The notes below the pieces were generated by a model, which saw only the letters and a list, made by a program, of their open reading frames with translations, did not search any database and was not told where the DNA came from. A stretch of DNA of 64,000 nt. Source: Phycobacter sedimenti (GTDB lineage: Bacteria > Pseudomonadota > Alphaproteobacteria > Rhodobacterales > Rhodobacteraceae). The translations under genes were made by a program, and so were the position numbers. The stretch's first letter is position 1. Each line of letters opens with the position of its first letter. Below, piece after piece: positions 51,934 through 60,399 of this stretch. Location of the stretch: contig NZ_JBBVGR010000005.1 in the NCBI RefSeq assembly GCF_038148855.1, forward strand, positions 124,001 to 188,000. Direction: 5' to 3'.

Positions 51934-53109
51934 TCAGGCAGCGCCAACCTGCGCAGCGGCCTTGTCAAGACGCGTGCAGGCTTCGGCGATGTCATCGTCC
52001 GTAAGGTTCAGCGGCGGCAGCAGGCGGATAACATTGTCGGCGGCGGGCACTGTGATGACTTCATTGTCATAACCGGCCTTGACCACATCCAGGTTCGCGG
52101 CCTTGCATTTGAGGCCCAGCATCAGGCCCGAGCCGCGCACCTCTTCGAAGACCTCCGGATGGCTGGCGACCAGCCCTTCCAGCTTCTGCCGCAAGAGGCC
52201 CGCCTTGCGGTTGACCTCGGCCAGGAAATCGGGATCGGCCACGGTATCCATCACCGCGCATCCGACGGCGCAGCCCAGCGGGTTGCCGCCATAGGTGGAG
52301 CCATGCGTTCCTGCCGTCATGCCACTGGCGGCCTCTTCCGTGGCAAGAACCGCGCCCAGCGGGAAACCACCACCGATCCCTTTGGCCACCATCATGATGT
52401 CCGGCTCGATCCCCGCCCATTCGTGGGCAAACAGCTTGCCGGTACGGCCGACGCCGCACTGGACCTCATCCAGGATCAGGAGGATACCGTGTTCATCACA
52501 CAGGTCGCGCAGCCCCTTCAGGCAGGCATCAGGGAGCGGGCGGATGCCGCCTTCACCCTGCACCGGCTCGATCAGGATCGCCGCGGTCTTTTCATCGATG
52601 GCGGCGGCGACCGCATCGTGATCGTTCCAGGGCAGATGGACAAAGCCCGGCAGAAGCGGTCCGAACCCCTTGGTCATCTTCTCGGATCCGGCGGCCGCGA
52701 TGCCAGCCGAAGACCGCCCGTGGAAGGAGCCTTCGAAGGTGATGATCTCGACCCGCTCGGGCTGGCCCTTGTCGTAGAAATACTTGCGCGCCATCTTCAC
52801 CGCCAGTTCGCAGCTTTCGGTGCCCGAATTGGTGAAGAAGACCGTGTCGGCAAAGGTATGCGCCACCAGCTTGTCCGCCAGCGCCTGCTGCTGCGGGATC
52901 TGGTAAAGGTTGGAGACATGCCAGAGGTTCTGCGCCTGGGTGGTCAGCGCCTCAACCAGGGCCGGATGGGCATGGCCCAGCGCATTGACCGCGATCCCGG
53001 CGCCCAGATCCAGAAAGCGTCGCCCATCGGCCTCGATCAGCCAGGCGCCTTCGCCTTTGACGAACTGAAGCGGAGCACGATTGTAAGTCGGCAGAACGGA
53101 CGGGATCAT
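51934..53109 (-). CDS. argD: Acetylornithine aminotransferase ArgD
   Basis: A 391-residue class III PLP aminotransferase. The PLP Lys lies in MMVAKGIGGGFPLGAVLA, and LILDEVQCGVGRTGKLFAHE is the class signature. The ATG at 53109 is chosen for family length (start MIPSVLPTYNRAPLQFV); AAGGA lies eight bases upstream. An in-frame ATG at 53118 is also possible. In this group the same enzyme often serves lysine synthesis as well. Confidence 0.93.
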   Translation of the reverse strand: MIPSVLPTYNRAPLQFVKGEGAWLIEADGRRFLDLGAGIAVNALGHAHPALVEALTTQAQNLWHVSNLYQIPQQQALADKLVAHTFADTVFFTNSGTESCELAVKMARKYFYDKGQPERVEIITFEGSFHGRSSAGIAAAGSEKMTKGFGPLLPGFVHLPWNDHDAVAAAIDEKTAAILIEPVQGEGGIRPLPDACLKGLRDLCDEHGILLILDEVQCGVGRTGKLFAHEWAGIEPDIMMVAKGIGGGFPLGAVLATEEAASGMTAGTHGSTYGGNPLGCAVGCAVMDTVADPDFLAEVNRKAGLLRQKLEGLVASHPEVFEEVRGSGLMLGLKCKAANLDVVKAGYDNEVITVPAADNVIRLLPPLNLTDDDIAEACTRLDKAAAQVGAA

Positions 53110-53450
53110 CAGGATCATCCTTTTCAAACATGGAGGCCAAAGCTGTGCATAGCCGGGCCGAAGGGTCAATACTGTAGAGGGGTGTCTGTGCCCTCTTTCG
53201 GGCACGCAAGATCAAAGAGGCCGGTTACGCAAAAGAGCGTCGGCGTCGGGACAGTGTGATATGTGCACGTTTGATCATGGAATGGCTTCATAAGGAAGCT
53301 TTGAGTAAAAGAAAACCCCTTTTGACCAGCCCGCATGCGCAAAGCGGCGCAGCCCACATTCCTGGACCTGCCTGCGCGATCGAGACGCTTCGATGGGCGC
53401 CGCAGCTTTTGCTCTTGCACTTTGGCAGCAACGGGCGCACCGCTTGCGAC
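53110..53450. other. 341-bp divergent intergenic region (argD and DMT permease)
   Basis: No gene is supported. A hairpin-like dyad (GTGCCC at 53188-53193 with GGGCAC at 53200-53205) and CCTCTTT/AAAGAGG (53192-53198/53214-53220) lie upstream of argD and could be regulatory; no known arginine box was recognised. Confidence 0.4.
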
Positions 53451-54338
53451 ATGACCCATTCGACACCGCAGAACCCGATGCTGGCCGCCGCGCTGATCCT
53501 TTTGGCCACGGCCTTTATCGCGGGCACGACCCTGATGGCCAAGACACTGGGCAGCGATGCACTGGGTCCGGCGCTGCATCCCTTGCAGATCTCTCACGGG
53601 CGGTTCCTGTTTGCTTTTATCGCAATCACTTCGGTGGTGATCGCCCTGCGCCCAGAACTGAAGCGCCCTCACTGGGGCCTGCATGTTGGGCGCACCACAT
53701 TTGGCTGGGGCGGGGTGACGCTGATGTTTGCTGCCGTGGCCCATATTCCGCTGGCAGATGCGACGGCGATCACCTTCCTGAACCCGGTGTTCTGCATGCT
53801 GCTGGCAATTCCGCTACTCGGTGAAAGGGTCGGTCCCTGGCGCTGGGGCGCGGCGGGGATTGCCCTGATTGGCGCCATGGTCCTGCTGCGACCCACACCC
53901 GAAAGCTTTCAGCCCGCCGCCCTGCTGGCGCTTGGCGCTGCCGTGGTGATGGGAATGGAGCTGATATTCATCAAGAAATTGTCGGGGCGCGAGGCGCCGC
54001 TGCAGATCCTTTGGATCAACAATTCGATGGGCGTTGTGATCGCAAGCCTTGCGGTGCTGCCGGTCTGGCAGATGCCAACCGCCGAGCAATGGATCGCCCT
54101 GGCTACGCTTGGCGGGCTGATGGCCTGCGCGCAGACCTGTTTCATCAATGGTATGGCGCGCGGAGATGCCTCCTTTGTGGCGCCCTTCAGCTATGCGACG
54201 CTTATTTTTGCCGCGCTCTATGATTTTCTGGGCTTTGACGTAGTGCCCGATGCCATCACCCTTTTGGGCGCGGGCATCATCCTGGCCGGTGCGGCCCTCC
54301 TGGCCTGGCGCGAAGGGCGGCAGGCCGGGACAGCCTGA
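53451..54338 (+). CDS. DMT-superfamily transporter (EamA family)
   Basis: A 295-residue membrane protein with ten hydrophobic segments in two EamA repeats (LAAALILLATAFIAGTTLMA in the first, then ALLALGAAVVMGMELIFIKKL in the second). The ATG at 53451 is chosen over a longer frame with a non-family N-terminus. EamA proteins export metabolites such as amino acids or nucleotides; the substrate is unknown. Its gene ends 7 bp from the end of the ABC-2 permease gene on the other strand. Confidence 0.87.
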   Translation: MTHSTPQNPMLAAALILLATAFIAGTTLMAKTLGSDALGPALHPLQISHGRFLFAFIAITSVVIALRPELKRPHWGLHVGRTTFGWGGVTLMFAAVAHIPLADATAITFLNPVFCMLLAIPLLGERVGPWRWGAAGIALIGAMVLLRPTPESFQPAALLALGAAVVMGMELIFIKKLSGREAPLQILWINNSMGVVIASLAVLPVWQMPTAEQWIALATLGGLMACAQTCFINGMARGDASFVAPFSYATLIFAALYDFLGFDVVPDAITLLGAGIILAGAALLAWREGRQAGTA

Positions 54339-54345
54339 CTTGCGA

Positions 54346-55164
54346 TCAGGCCTTCAGCCGATAACCTTTGCGGAGCATGACCCATGCCAGAAGACAGACC
54401 GCTGTTGTGGCCACAAGGCAGACCACAAACCCAAGCAGCGGGGGGCTGTCAGAGGTGCCGATCACGCCATAACGCACCCCATCGATGAGATAGAACACCG
54501 GGTTTGCATGAGAAATCGCCTGCAACACGGGCGGCATGGAGGAGACCGAGTAGAAGGTGCCGGACAGGAACGCCAAGGGTGTGACGATAAAGTTGGTGAT
54601 GGCCGCCATCTGATCGAACTTGTCGGCAAAAACGCCCGCAACGATGCCCAGGCCGCCAAGGAAGGCTGCGCCAAGGATAACGAAGACCAGTGCGACCAGC
54701 GGATGCGCGGGCACGATCTGCAAGACCAGCATCAGCCCGACCCCGATCGCGAGCGCCACGATCACACCGCGCGCAATGGCGCCTGCGAGATACCCAAGCA
54801 GCAACTCCAGTCCCGACAGGGGCGGCATCAGCGTGTCCACGATATTGCCCTGCACCTTGGAAATCACGATAGAGGACGAGGTATTGGCAAAGGCGTTCTG
54901 GATGACCGTCATCATCATGATGCCCGGCGCCAGGAAAGTCAGGAAGGGGACGCCCATCACGTCGCCCCGTTTTGGCCCTATGGCAATGTTGAAGATCATC
55001 AGGAACAGCGCCGCAGTCACCAGGGGGGCAAGCAGGGTCTGGGTCCAGACCACGGTAAAGCGCTTGATCTCGCGCCCGGCCAGGGTTTGCAGACCCAGCC
55101 AGTTGACCGCGCCAAAGCGGCGCTCTCCCATACCAACACGATAGGCGGTTTTTGTTTCGCTCAT
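54346..55164 (-). CDS. Orphan ABC-2 type transporter permease
   Basis: A 272-residue ABC-2 permease. The ATG at 55164 follows AAGGAGCA by 8 bases. Six hydrophobic segments are visible, with the family blocks FLTFLAPGIMMMTVIQNAF, then MPPLSGLELLLGYLAGAI and LSGTFYSVSSMPPVL. It resembles YadH-type exporters. No ATPase gene is adjacent, which is unusual since YadG-like partners are normally next to it. Export of a drug or polymer is possible. Confidence 0.86.
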   Translation of the reverse strand: MSETKTAYRVGMGERRFGAVNWLGLQTLAGREIKRFTVVWTQTLLAPLVTAALFLMIFNIAIGPKRGDVMGVPFLTFLAPGIMMMTVIQNAFANTSSSIVISKVQGNIVDTLMPPLSGLELLLGYLAGAIARGVIVALAIGVGLMLVLQIVPAHPLVALVFVILGAAFLGGLGIVAGVFADKFDQMAAITNFIVTPLAFLSGTFYSVSSMPPVLQAISHANPVFYLIDGVRYGVIGTSDSPPLLGFVVCLVATTAVCLLAWVMLRKGYRLKA

Positions 55165-55358
55165 GTGGTTTGCTCCTTCTATGCCCTTGCCCATTTGCGG
55201 CCCGAAAAGATCCGTCCGCCCCCCTTTGCATAGCTCTTGAGACGTAAGGTGCAAGACGCCTTGTAACTCGGGCGTCAGTGACTAAAATAGGCGCTTGTAT
55301 CGGAACTCGATGGCGGCCGCAGGATTATGGGGCCGCTTTCAGCTTGGAAAGGCAACAT

Positions 55359-55946
55359 ATGTCCTGGACAGACGAGCGCGTCGAACTGCTCAAGAAAATG
55401 TGGGGCGAAGGTCAGTCGGCCAGCCAGATCGCCAAGGAACTGGGTGGGGTGACCCGCAATGCCGTGATCGGCAAGGTGCATCGTCTTGGTCTGTCCAACC
55501 GCGCGACCGGTGGCGCCAAGGCCGCCGAACCCAAGGAAAAACCTGCGGCAGCCGCAGCGCCGAAACCGGCGCCAAAGCCCAAGCCGCAGCCCAAGACGGA
55601 ACCTGCGCGTCCGGCCACCCCGGCCCCGGCCGCCTCGGCAGAGACCAAATCCGCGATGCCTGCGCGCAAGCAGATCATCCCGGCCGGTCAGCCCTTGCCG
55701 CCGCAGCCTTCGGCCAATGAAATCAGCCCCGAGGCGCTGGCCAAGGTCAACGAGGTCGAGAAGAAGGCGAAGAAGCTGTCGCTGATGGAACTGACCGAGC
55801 GCACCTGCAAATGGCCCGTGGGCGATCCCGCGACCGAGGATTTCTGGTTCTGCGGTCTGCCCGTTCAGCAAGGCAAACCCTATTGCGAAGCGCATGTGGG
55901 CGTGGCCTTTCAACCGATGAGCTCGCGCCGCGACCGCAAACGGTAA
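55359..55946 (+). CDS. gcrA: Cell-cycle regulator GcrA
   Basis: A 195-residue protein. The start at 55359 begins MSWTDERVELLKKMWGEGQS, the diagnostic GcrA N-terminus; the DNA-binding region follows (ASQIAKELGGVTRNAVIGK). A long Pro/Ala/Lys-rich linker (~55-110) leads to the C-terminal domain (MELTERTCKWPVGDPATEDF, then GLPVQQGKPYC). GcrA binds sigma70 holoenzyme at methylated GANTC promoters in alphaproteobacteria. The linker is unusually basic. It is monocistronic. Confidence 0.97.
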   Translation: MSWTDERVELLKKMWGEGQSASQIAKELGGVTRNAVIGKVHRLGLSNRATGGAKAAEPKEKPAAAAAPKPAPKPKPQPKTEPARPATPAPAASAETKSAMPARKQIIPAGQPLPPQPSANEISPEALAKVNEVEKKAKKLSLMELTERTCKWPVGDPATEDFWFCGLPVQQGKPYCEAHVGVAFQPMSSRRDRKR

Positions 55947-55968
55947 GCGGAACACCCCAAACGGTTTT

Positions 55969-56002
55969 GGCCCGGCCTTTTGTGCCGGGCCGTTTCTTTT
56001 TC
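55969..56002 (+). terminator. Rho-independent terminator of gcrA
   Basis: An 8-bp GC stem (GGCCCGGC at 55969-55976 with GCCGGGCC at 55984-55991), 7-nt loop, followed by GTTTCTTTTT, 22 bp after the gcrA stop. Confidence 0.85.
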
Positions 56003-56107
56003 ATCGCATGGGCATCAGCGGCCTGCTCGGCTTTGGATGGCGTTTTTGTTTGCGCCCTTGGTGACCCTGTCCACCTGTCTTGCGCCATGCGCGCGGGTCG
56101 ACCCTGC

Positions 56108-56626
56108 CTAGTCGCCAGCTGGGGCAGTAGAAGTGAATCCGGGGATCACACGATCAGAGGCCGCTTGCTGCTCGATTCCCGGCCAGTTGCCTTCGGCCCG
56201 GTTCAGATTGCCAGAAATGTCCTGTTCCCAGAAGCCCGCCACATTGCGGGTCACGTTGAGATACAGTTTGTCATCCACGATCCGCCACAGGTTCGGATTG
56301 CCGGGAGCTTTTCCGCCCTTGGCAACACCATAGGCGCAATGCCCGTCGTATTGCGGGACATAAAATGCCGGATTGGCCAGGAACCGGTCCCGGTTTTCCG
56401 TGCTGGCAAAAGCGAAGCGCGCGCCATTGTACTCGGCGGTGATATCGGCACGACCCGGCACCGCAGCAGGCTGGGACTTTCCGACCGGCGCCTGTTGAAG
56501 GCTGCGATAGGCCACAACGTCATAGCCTGATACGGCAAAGCCGGTCCTGTCGATATATTGCTCTCCCGCCGATGCGGCGCTCGCAAGGATCAGAGCGGCG
56601 ATGGCGCCCAGTGCAAAGCTCTTCAT
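56108..56626 (-). CDS. YHS-domain periplasmic protein
   Basis: A 172-residue protein. The ATG at 56626 follows GAGAGGAAAG, and a Sec signal is clear (MKSFALGAIAALILASAAS, cleavage near ASA). The YHS domain follows: GFAVSGYDVVAYRSL, then AEYNGARFAFASTENRDRFL and a C-terminal YLNVTRNVAGFWEQD. The family is widespread and often found near metal-handling or oxidase genes, but its reaction is not settled. Confidence 0.87.
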   Translation of the reverse strand: MKSFALGAIAALILASAASAGEQYIDRTGFAVSGYDVVAYRSLQQAPVGKSQPAAVPGRADITAEYNGARFAFASTENRDRFLANPAFYVPQYDGHCAYGVAKGGKAPGNPNLWRIVDDKLYLNVTRNVAGFWEQDISGNLNRAEGNWPGIEQQAASDRVIPGFTSTAPAGD

Positions 56627-56897
56627 GGTCTTTCCTCTCCGATGACTACCGGCTTCTGGCGCAGGCTGCGCCCGCGGCACACCCTTCGATCATATCCTGA
56701 TCGCAGGGTGTGCGAAGCGCCCCTCACGCGGCTGTGTCCCTGCGTGAGTGCAGCCTCTTCCCTGCGCGCTTGCACGAAAAAGATTGCGCCCCCACCTTCC
56801 AGTCATTGGAATTTTCCGAGAGTATCCCGCGCGAAGACGCATTCAGAACCCGGCCGCCTCCATCGCGGTCCGACACCAAACACACAGGGCCAATCAA

Positions 56898-57773
56898 ATG
56901 AGCGACACCAGTTACACCCCGCCGAAAGTCTGGACTTGGGACCAGGAGAGCGGCGGGCGTTTTGCCTCCATCAACCGCCCCATCTCGGGCGCGACCCACG
57001 ACAAGGAGCTTCCAGTGGGCGAGCATCCGTTTCAGCTCTATTCGCTGGCAACACCCAATGGCGTCAAGGTAACCGTGATGTTCGAAGAACTGCTGGCCAA
57101 GGGGCACGCGGACGCTGAATATGACGCCTGGCTGATCAATATCGGCGAGGGCGACCAGTTTGGTTCCGGCTTTGTCGACATCAACCCCAACTCCAAGATC
57201 CCGGCCCTGATGGACCGCAGCGGCGATGAACCCGTGCGCGTCTTCGAGTCCGGTTCGATCCTGGTGCACCTCGCCGAAAAGTTCGCAGAGTTCCTGCCGG
57301 CTTCGGGCCCCGCGCGCACCGAGGTGATGAACTGGCTGTTCTGGCAGATGGGCAGCGCACCCTACCTCGGGGGCGGGTTCGGCCATTTCTACGCCTATGC
57401 GCCCGAGAAATGGCAGTATCCGATCGACCGCTTCGCGATGGAGACCAAGCGTCAGCTCGATGTCCTGGACCGTCAACTGGCCGACAACGATTTCATTGCG
57501 GGGGATGAGTACACCATCGCCGATATCGCGATCTGGCCCTGGTACGGCCAGTTGGTTCTGGGCCGTCTCTATGAAGCTGCCGAGTTCCTGGACGTGGAAA
57601 GCTACAAGAATGTGATGCGCTGGGCCAAGGCCATCGACGCCCGCCCCGCCGTCAGCCGCGGCCGCATGGTCAACCGCGCCTTTGGCGAGTTGCATACCCA
57701 GCTGCGCGAACGCCATGCCGCCAGCGACTTTGAAACGCGCACTCAGGACAAGCTGGAAGCGGAAGAGTCCTGA
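56898..57773 (+). CDS. yghU: Glutathione S-transferase family protein YghU
   Basis: A 291-residue Nu-class GST. The ATG at 56898 (MSDTSYTPPKVWTWDQESGG) matches YghU; the longer frame adds 50 residues without similarity. The thioredoxin fold includes TPNGVKVTVMFEELLAKG, the GSH-binding NPNSKIPALMDR and VFESGSILVHLAEKF, and the helical domain has GSAPYLGGGFGHFYAYAP. YghU-type proteins act as disulfide-bond reductases using two GSH. It is divergent from the YHS gene. Confidence 0.93.
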   Translation: MSDTSYTPPKVWTWDQESGGRFASINRPISGATHDKELPVGEHPFQLYSLATPNGVKVTVMFEELLAKGHADAEYDAWLINIGEGDQFGSGFVDINPNSKIPALMDRSGDEPVRVFESGSILVHLAEKFAEFLPASGPARTEVMNWLFWQMGSAPYLGGGFGHFYAYAPEKWQYPIDRFAMETKRQLDVLDRQLADNDFIAGDEYTIADIAIWPWYGQLVLGRLYEAAEFLDVESYKNVMRWAKAIDARPAVSRGRMVNRAFGELHTQLRERHAASDFETRTQDKLEAEES

Positions 57774-57775
57774 GG

Positions 57776-57800
57776 CCACAATCGCGGCCCACAATCGCGG
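57776..57800. repeat. Tandem 12-bp direct repeat after yghU
   Basis: CCACAATCGCGG occurs at 57776-57787 and 57789-57800. Two GC-rich hairpins follow in the same gap: GCGCCGCAG/CTGCGGCGC (57899-57907/57913-57921) and GCGCCGCGC/GCGCGGCGC (57983-57991/57995-58003). The gap lies between convergent yghU and SseB-like genes. The hairpins may terminate transcription, although no T-runs follow. Confidence 0.6.
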
Positions 57801-58036
57801 GCCGTGATCCTCGGCTGTGATCTTGGGCCGTTGCGCTCCCGCGCGCGCAGGCTCAGCCCGGCCGATGGCCGCCATGAGCCTTGACGCCCTTGGGCCCGGC
57901 GCCGCAGCACAGCTGCGGCGCGGACTTCCCGGGCGGACACATTTCTCAGTATCTGGAATTCAGTCCACCAAGCGCACCCGCAGCGCCGCGCAAAGCGCGG
58001 CGCCTGGCCCGCCCGGCAGATACAAACCTCGGACGA

Positions 58037-58828
58037 CTACTTCAGGCGGGGCGGCTTATCGGGGTCACTTCCCGGCATGGATGGCTGATACACCTGAGCC
58101 TCCTGCGGCCGAGGCAGTTCGAACCGCAGTCCGACGCGGGCAAGACTGGCCGCTGCCGGATCGGACTGCGCAAAGAACCCCACATCCAGCGCCCCGGCTT
58201 CGATCCCGGAAAAGGTCAGCGCTTCGCCGACCGCCTTGGCCAGAGCGCCTCGTGCGCCGTCCTTGGCATCGATGATCCCCAACAGATGCCCCCTGCCCCC
58301 ACCCTGGTAGGTCACGGCCACAAGGTAAGCCGAATGCGCCAGACCTGCCGCGGTGGCAAGCTTGGCATCCAGAGCCGTCAAAACTGCCTCCGGCAGGCCC
58401 TTGGGTGGAAGAAAACTCTCGACTTCTGCCTCCACCTCGTCCGGCGCATGGCCAAGCGTCGTCTGAAGCCAGATGACAGCCTCGGGCGGAATCAGCATGG
58501 CCGAAGGCGCAACCTCCAGGTTGACCCCAAGACCAATCCCCTGACCCGCCAGCATCTGCACGATCCCCCGCCCGGACAAAGCCGCATACGGAACAGTACG
58601 CCCCGCGAACTCCGCCAGACGTTCTTCCCTGTCAAAGACGAGCACAAACCGCCCCTCCGGCGTGTCAAACAGCGCAGGCTCCAACCTGTCGCCCTCGACC
58701 TCCTTTTCCAGCATCAGGAACAGCTCGCAATCCGAGAGCCGTTCATAGAACCGCAGGCGGGCCGTATCCGATGCGGGATCCGCCTCCATCTGCGCATGGG
58801 CCTGATCCAGTTGGGTGGGCAAAGTCAT
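58037..58828 (-). CDS. SseB-family protein
   Basis: A 263-residue protein. The N-terminal ~120 residues fit the SseB N-terminal domain (RFYERLSDCELFLMLEKE, TPEGRFVLVFDREERLAEF, and the GIGLGVNLEVAPSAMLIPP block). A C-terminal domain of less certain type follows. SseB was named for enhanced serine sensitivity; its molecular function is not known. It is translationally coupled to the uracil-DNA glycosylase gene upstream (4-bp overlap). Confidence 0.78.
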   Translation of the reverse strand: MTLPTQLDQAHAQMEADPASDTARLRFYERLSDCELFLMLEKEVEGDRLEPALFDTPEGRFVLVFDREERLAEFAGRTVPYAALSGRGIVQMLAGQGIGLGVNLEVAPSAMLIPPEAVIWLQTTLGHAPDEVEAEVESFLPPKGLPEAVLTALDAKLATAAGLAHSAYLVAVTYQGGGRGHLLGIIDAKDGARGALAKAVGEALTFSGIEAGALDVGFFAQSDPAAASLARVGLRFELPRPQEAQVYQPSMPGSDPDKPPRLK

Positions 58829-59418
58829 CTCATCAGCTCCTTGACCCGCGCCTGCAAGGCAGGCAGCAGATCCGTTTCAAACCACGCGTGGCGTTTCAGC
58901 CATGCGGTATTGCGCCACGACGGATGAGGCAAGGGAAAGATCCGCGGCGCATGTTCGCGCCAGCCCATGACACGGTCCGTGACGCGCATCGAACCGCCAA
59001 GGTGGTACTTCTGGGCATGCCCGCCGACAAGAATGGTCAGCTCGATCTCCGGTAAAGCCTGCATCACCTGCGCCCGCCAGGTACGAGCGCAGAGCCGCGG
59101 CGGCGGCAGATCCGCCTTTTTTGCATCATACCCCGGAAAACAAAAGGCCATGGGAACGATCGCAACCTGCTCTTTATCATAGAATCGCGCCTCGTTCAGA
59201 CCGAGCCATTCGCGCAGCCTGTCCCCTGACGCATCCGTAAAGGGGCGTCCGCTTTCGTGAACCCTGGCGCCCGGTGCTTGACCCGCAATCAGGATGCGCG
59301 CGGAGGGGCGAAACCAAATCACCGGCCGGGGAGAATGACGGGTCGCTGTCCCGGCAAATCGCTCTGCGCACAGGCGGCATTCGGCAATCTGCTGTTCCAA
59401 GGCTTGCCCTGTCTCCAT
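58825..59418 (-). CDS. Uracil-DNA glycosylase family protein
   Basis: A 197-residue UDG-superfamily protein. The ATG at 59418 has GGGGGAG about six bases upstream; a further start 14 codons upstream lacks one. Motif A is GQAPGARVHESGRPF and motif B is LPHPSWRN, with a possible Cys pair (AECRLCAERF) and a later Cys at SMRV-near positions that could form an Fe-S site as in family 4/5, but a full four-Cys set is not certain. It removes damaged or deaminated bases. Confidence 0.82.
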   Translation of the reverse strand: METGQALEQQIAECRLCAERFAGTATRHSPRPVIWFRPSARILIAGQAPGARVHESGRPFTDASGDRLREWLGLNEARFYDKEQVAIVPMAFCFPGYDAKKADLPPPRLCARTWRAQVMQALPEIELTILVGGHAQKYHLGGSMRVTDRVMGWREHAPRIFPLPHPSWRNTAWLKRHAWFETDLLPALQARVKELMR

Positions 59419-59739
59419 CCGCTCCCCCGTCACTGTTTCACAAATGGCAACAAAAAGCATATACTTACAGGGTACTCTGCCAATGACGAAACACAGGCGT
59501 TTGTCTCGTTTTCCAAGATGCAGCGCGGCAAAATGCTAACACTTCCTTTCAAAAAAGGTTCACACTTTGACACAACAAAGCCCGATTCCCCCCGTAGGAC
59601 GTTAATATTATTCAGCTATCCAGAACGGATACAATCAGAATGAGATCGCCTTCCAAGCCATCTGTTGATCGGGTGGATTGGGGGACAGCAAGACAACCAG
59701 AGCCGGAGAGCGGACGAACAGGCAAGACCGGAAGACGCG
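59419..59739. other. 321-bp intergenic region before the capsule export operon
   Basis: No gene is supported. It is AT-richer than its surroundings (59450-59650). A TTGACA hexamer at 59567-59572 has no -10 at 16-18 bp; TAATAT at 59603 is too far away. The promoter of kpsT probably lies here but cannot be placed. Confidence 0.5.
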
Positions 59740-60399
59740 ATGCTTGAGTTTGAAAATGTCAGCAAGTCCTTTTGGACAGGCAAACAGCACAAGGTGATCC
59801 TCGACCGGGTTTCCTTTCGGGTAGAGATTGGCAAATCGGTCGGTATTCTGGCGCCCAACGGGACGGGCAAGACGACATTGATCAACATGATGGCCGGTCT
59901 GGAAAAACCCGATGAAGGAGAGATCCGGCGCGGCTGCAAGATCTCATTCCCGCTTGGTTTCATGGGCGGCGTGATCAGCCGCCTTTCCGGGATGGACAAC
60001 AGCCGCTACATTGCCAAGCTCTATGGGCTGGACCCGGACTATGTCGAAGCCTATTGCCGCTGGCTTTGCGGGCTGGGTGAGTATTTTGATCAGCCCATTG
60101 GCACCTACTCTTCGGGGATGCGCGCCCGCTTCAGTTTTTCTTTGATGCTGGCTCTGGACTTCGACATCTATCTGATCGACGAAGGCATGCCCAGCACGAC
60201 CGACGTGGAGTTCAACCGCAAAGCCGGTGAAATCCTGCAGGAACGCCTGCAGACCACGACAATCATCATCGTGTCTCACCAGCCCAAGACGCTGGAGAAA
60301 TTCGCGCGCTCCGCAGCGGTGTTGATGGACGGACACCTGCACATGTTTGAAACCTTGGAAGAAGCGAAACAGCTCTATGACTACCAAACCCAAGGCTAA
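59740..60399 (+). CDS. kpsT: Capsular polysaccharide ABC transporter ATPase KpsT-like
   Basis: A 219-residue ATPase of the KpsT/CtrD/BexA type. Walker A is APNGTGKTTLINMM, the signature is the atypical YSSGMRARFSFSLML and Walker B is FDIYLIDEGMPSTTD, all typical of this group. The ATG at 59740 is chosen because it follows GGAAGACGCG and a longer frame has no similarity. The kpsE-like gene overlaps its end by 23 bp. The permease KpsM is not adjacent, which is unusual. Confidence 0.9.
   Translation: MLEFENVSKSFWTGKQHKVILDRVSFRVEIGKSVGILAPNGTGKTTLINMMAGLEKPDEGEIRRGCKISFPLGFMGGVISRLSGMDNSRYIAKLYGLDPDYVEAYCRWLCGLGEYFDQPIGTYSSGMRARFSFSLMLALDFDIYLIDEGMPSTTDVEFNRKAGEILQERLQTTTIIIVSHQPKTLEKFARSAAVLMDGHLHMFETLEEAKQLYDYQTQG

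Noticed and set aside
54346..55164. The ABC-2 permease as the missing KpsM of the capsule operon
   Set aside because: Its sequence blocks fit YadH-type permeases better, it is on the opposite strand and 4.6 kb away, and gcrA and other unrelated genes lie between.
57776..58003. Short direct repeats and hairpins in the yghU-SseB gap as a CRISPR array
   Set aside because: There are only two 12-bp copies with a one-base spacer and no spacers of normal length; no cas genes are present.
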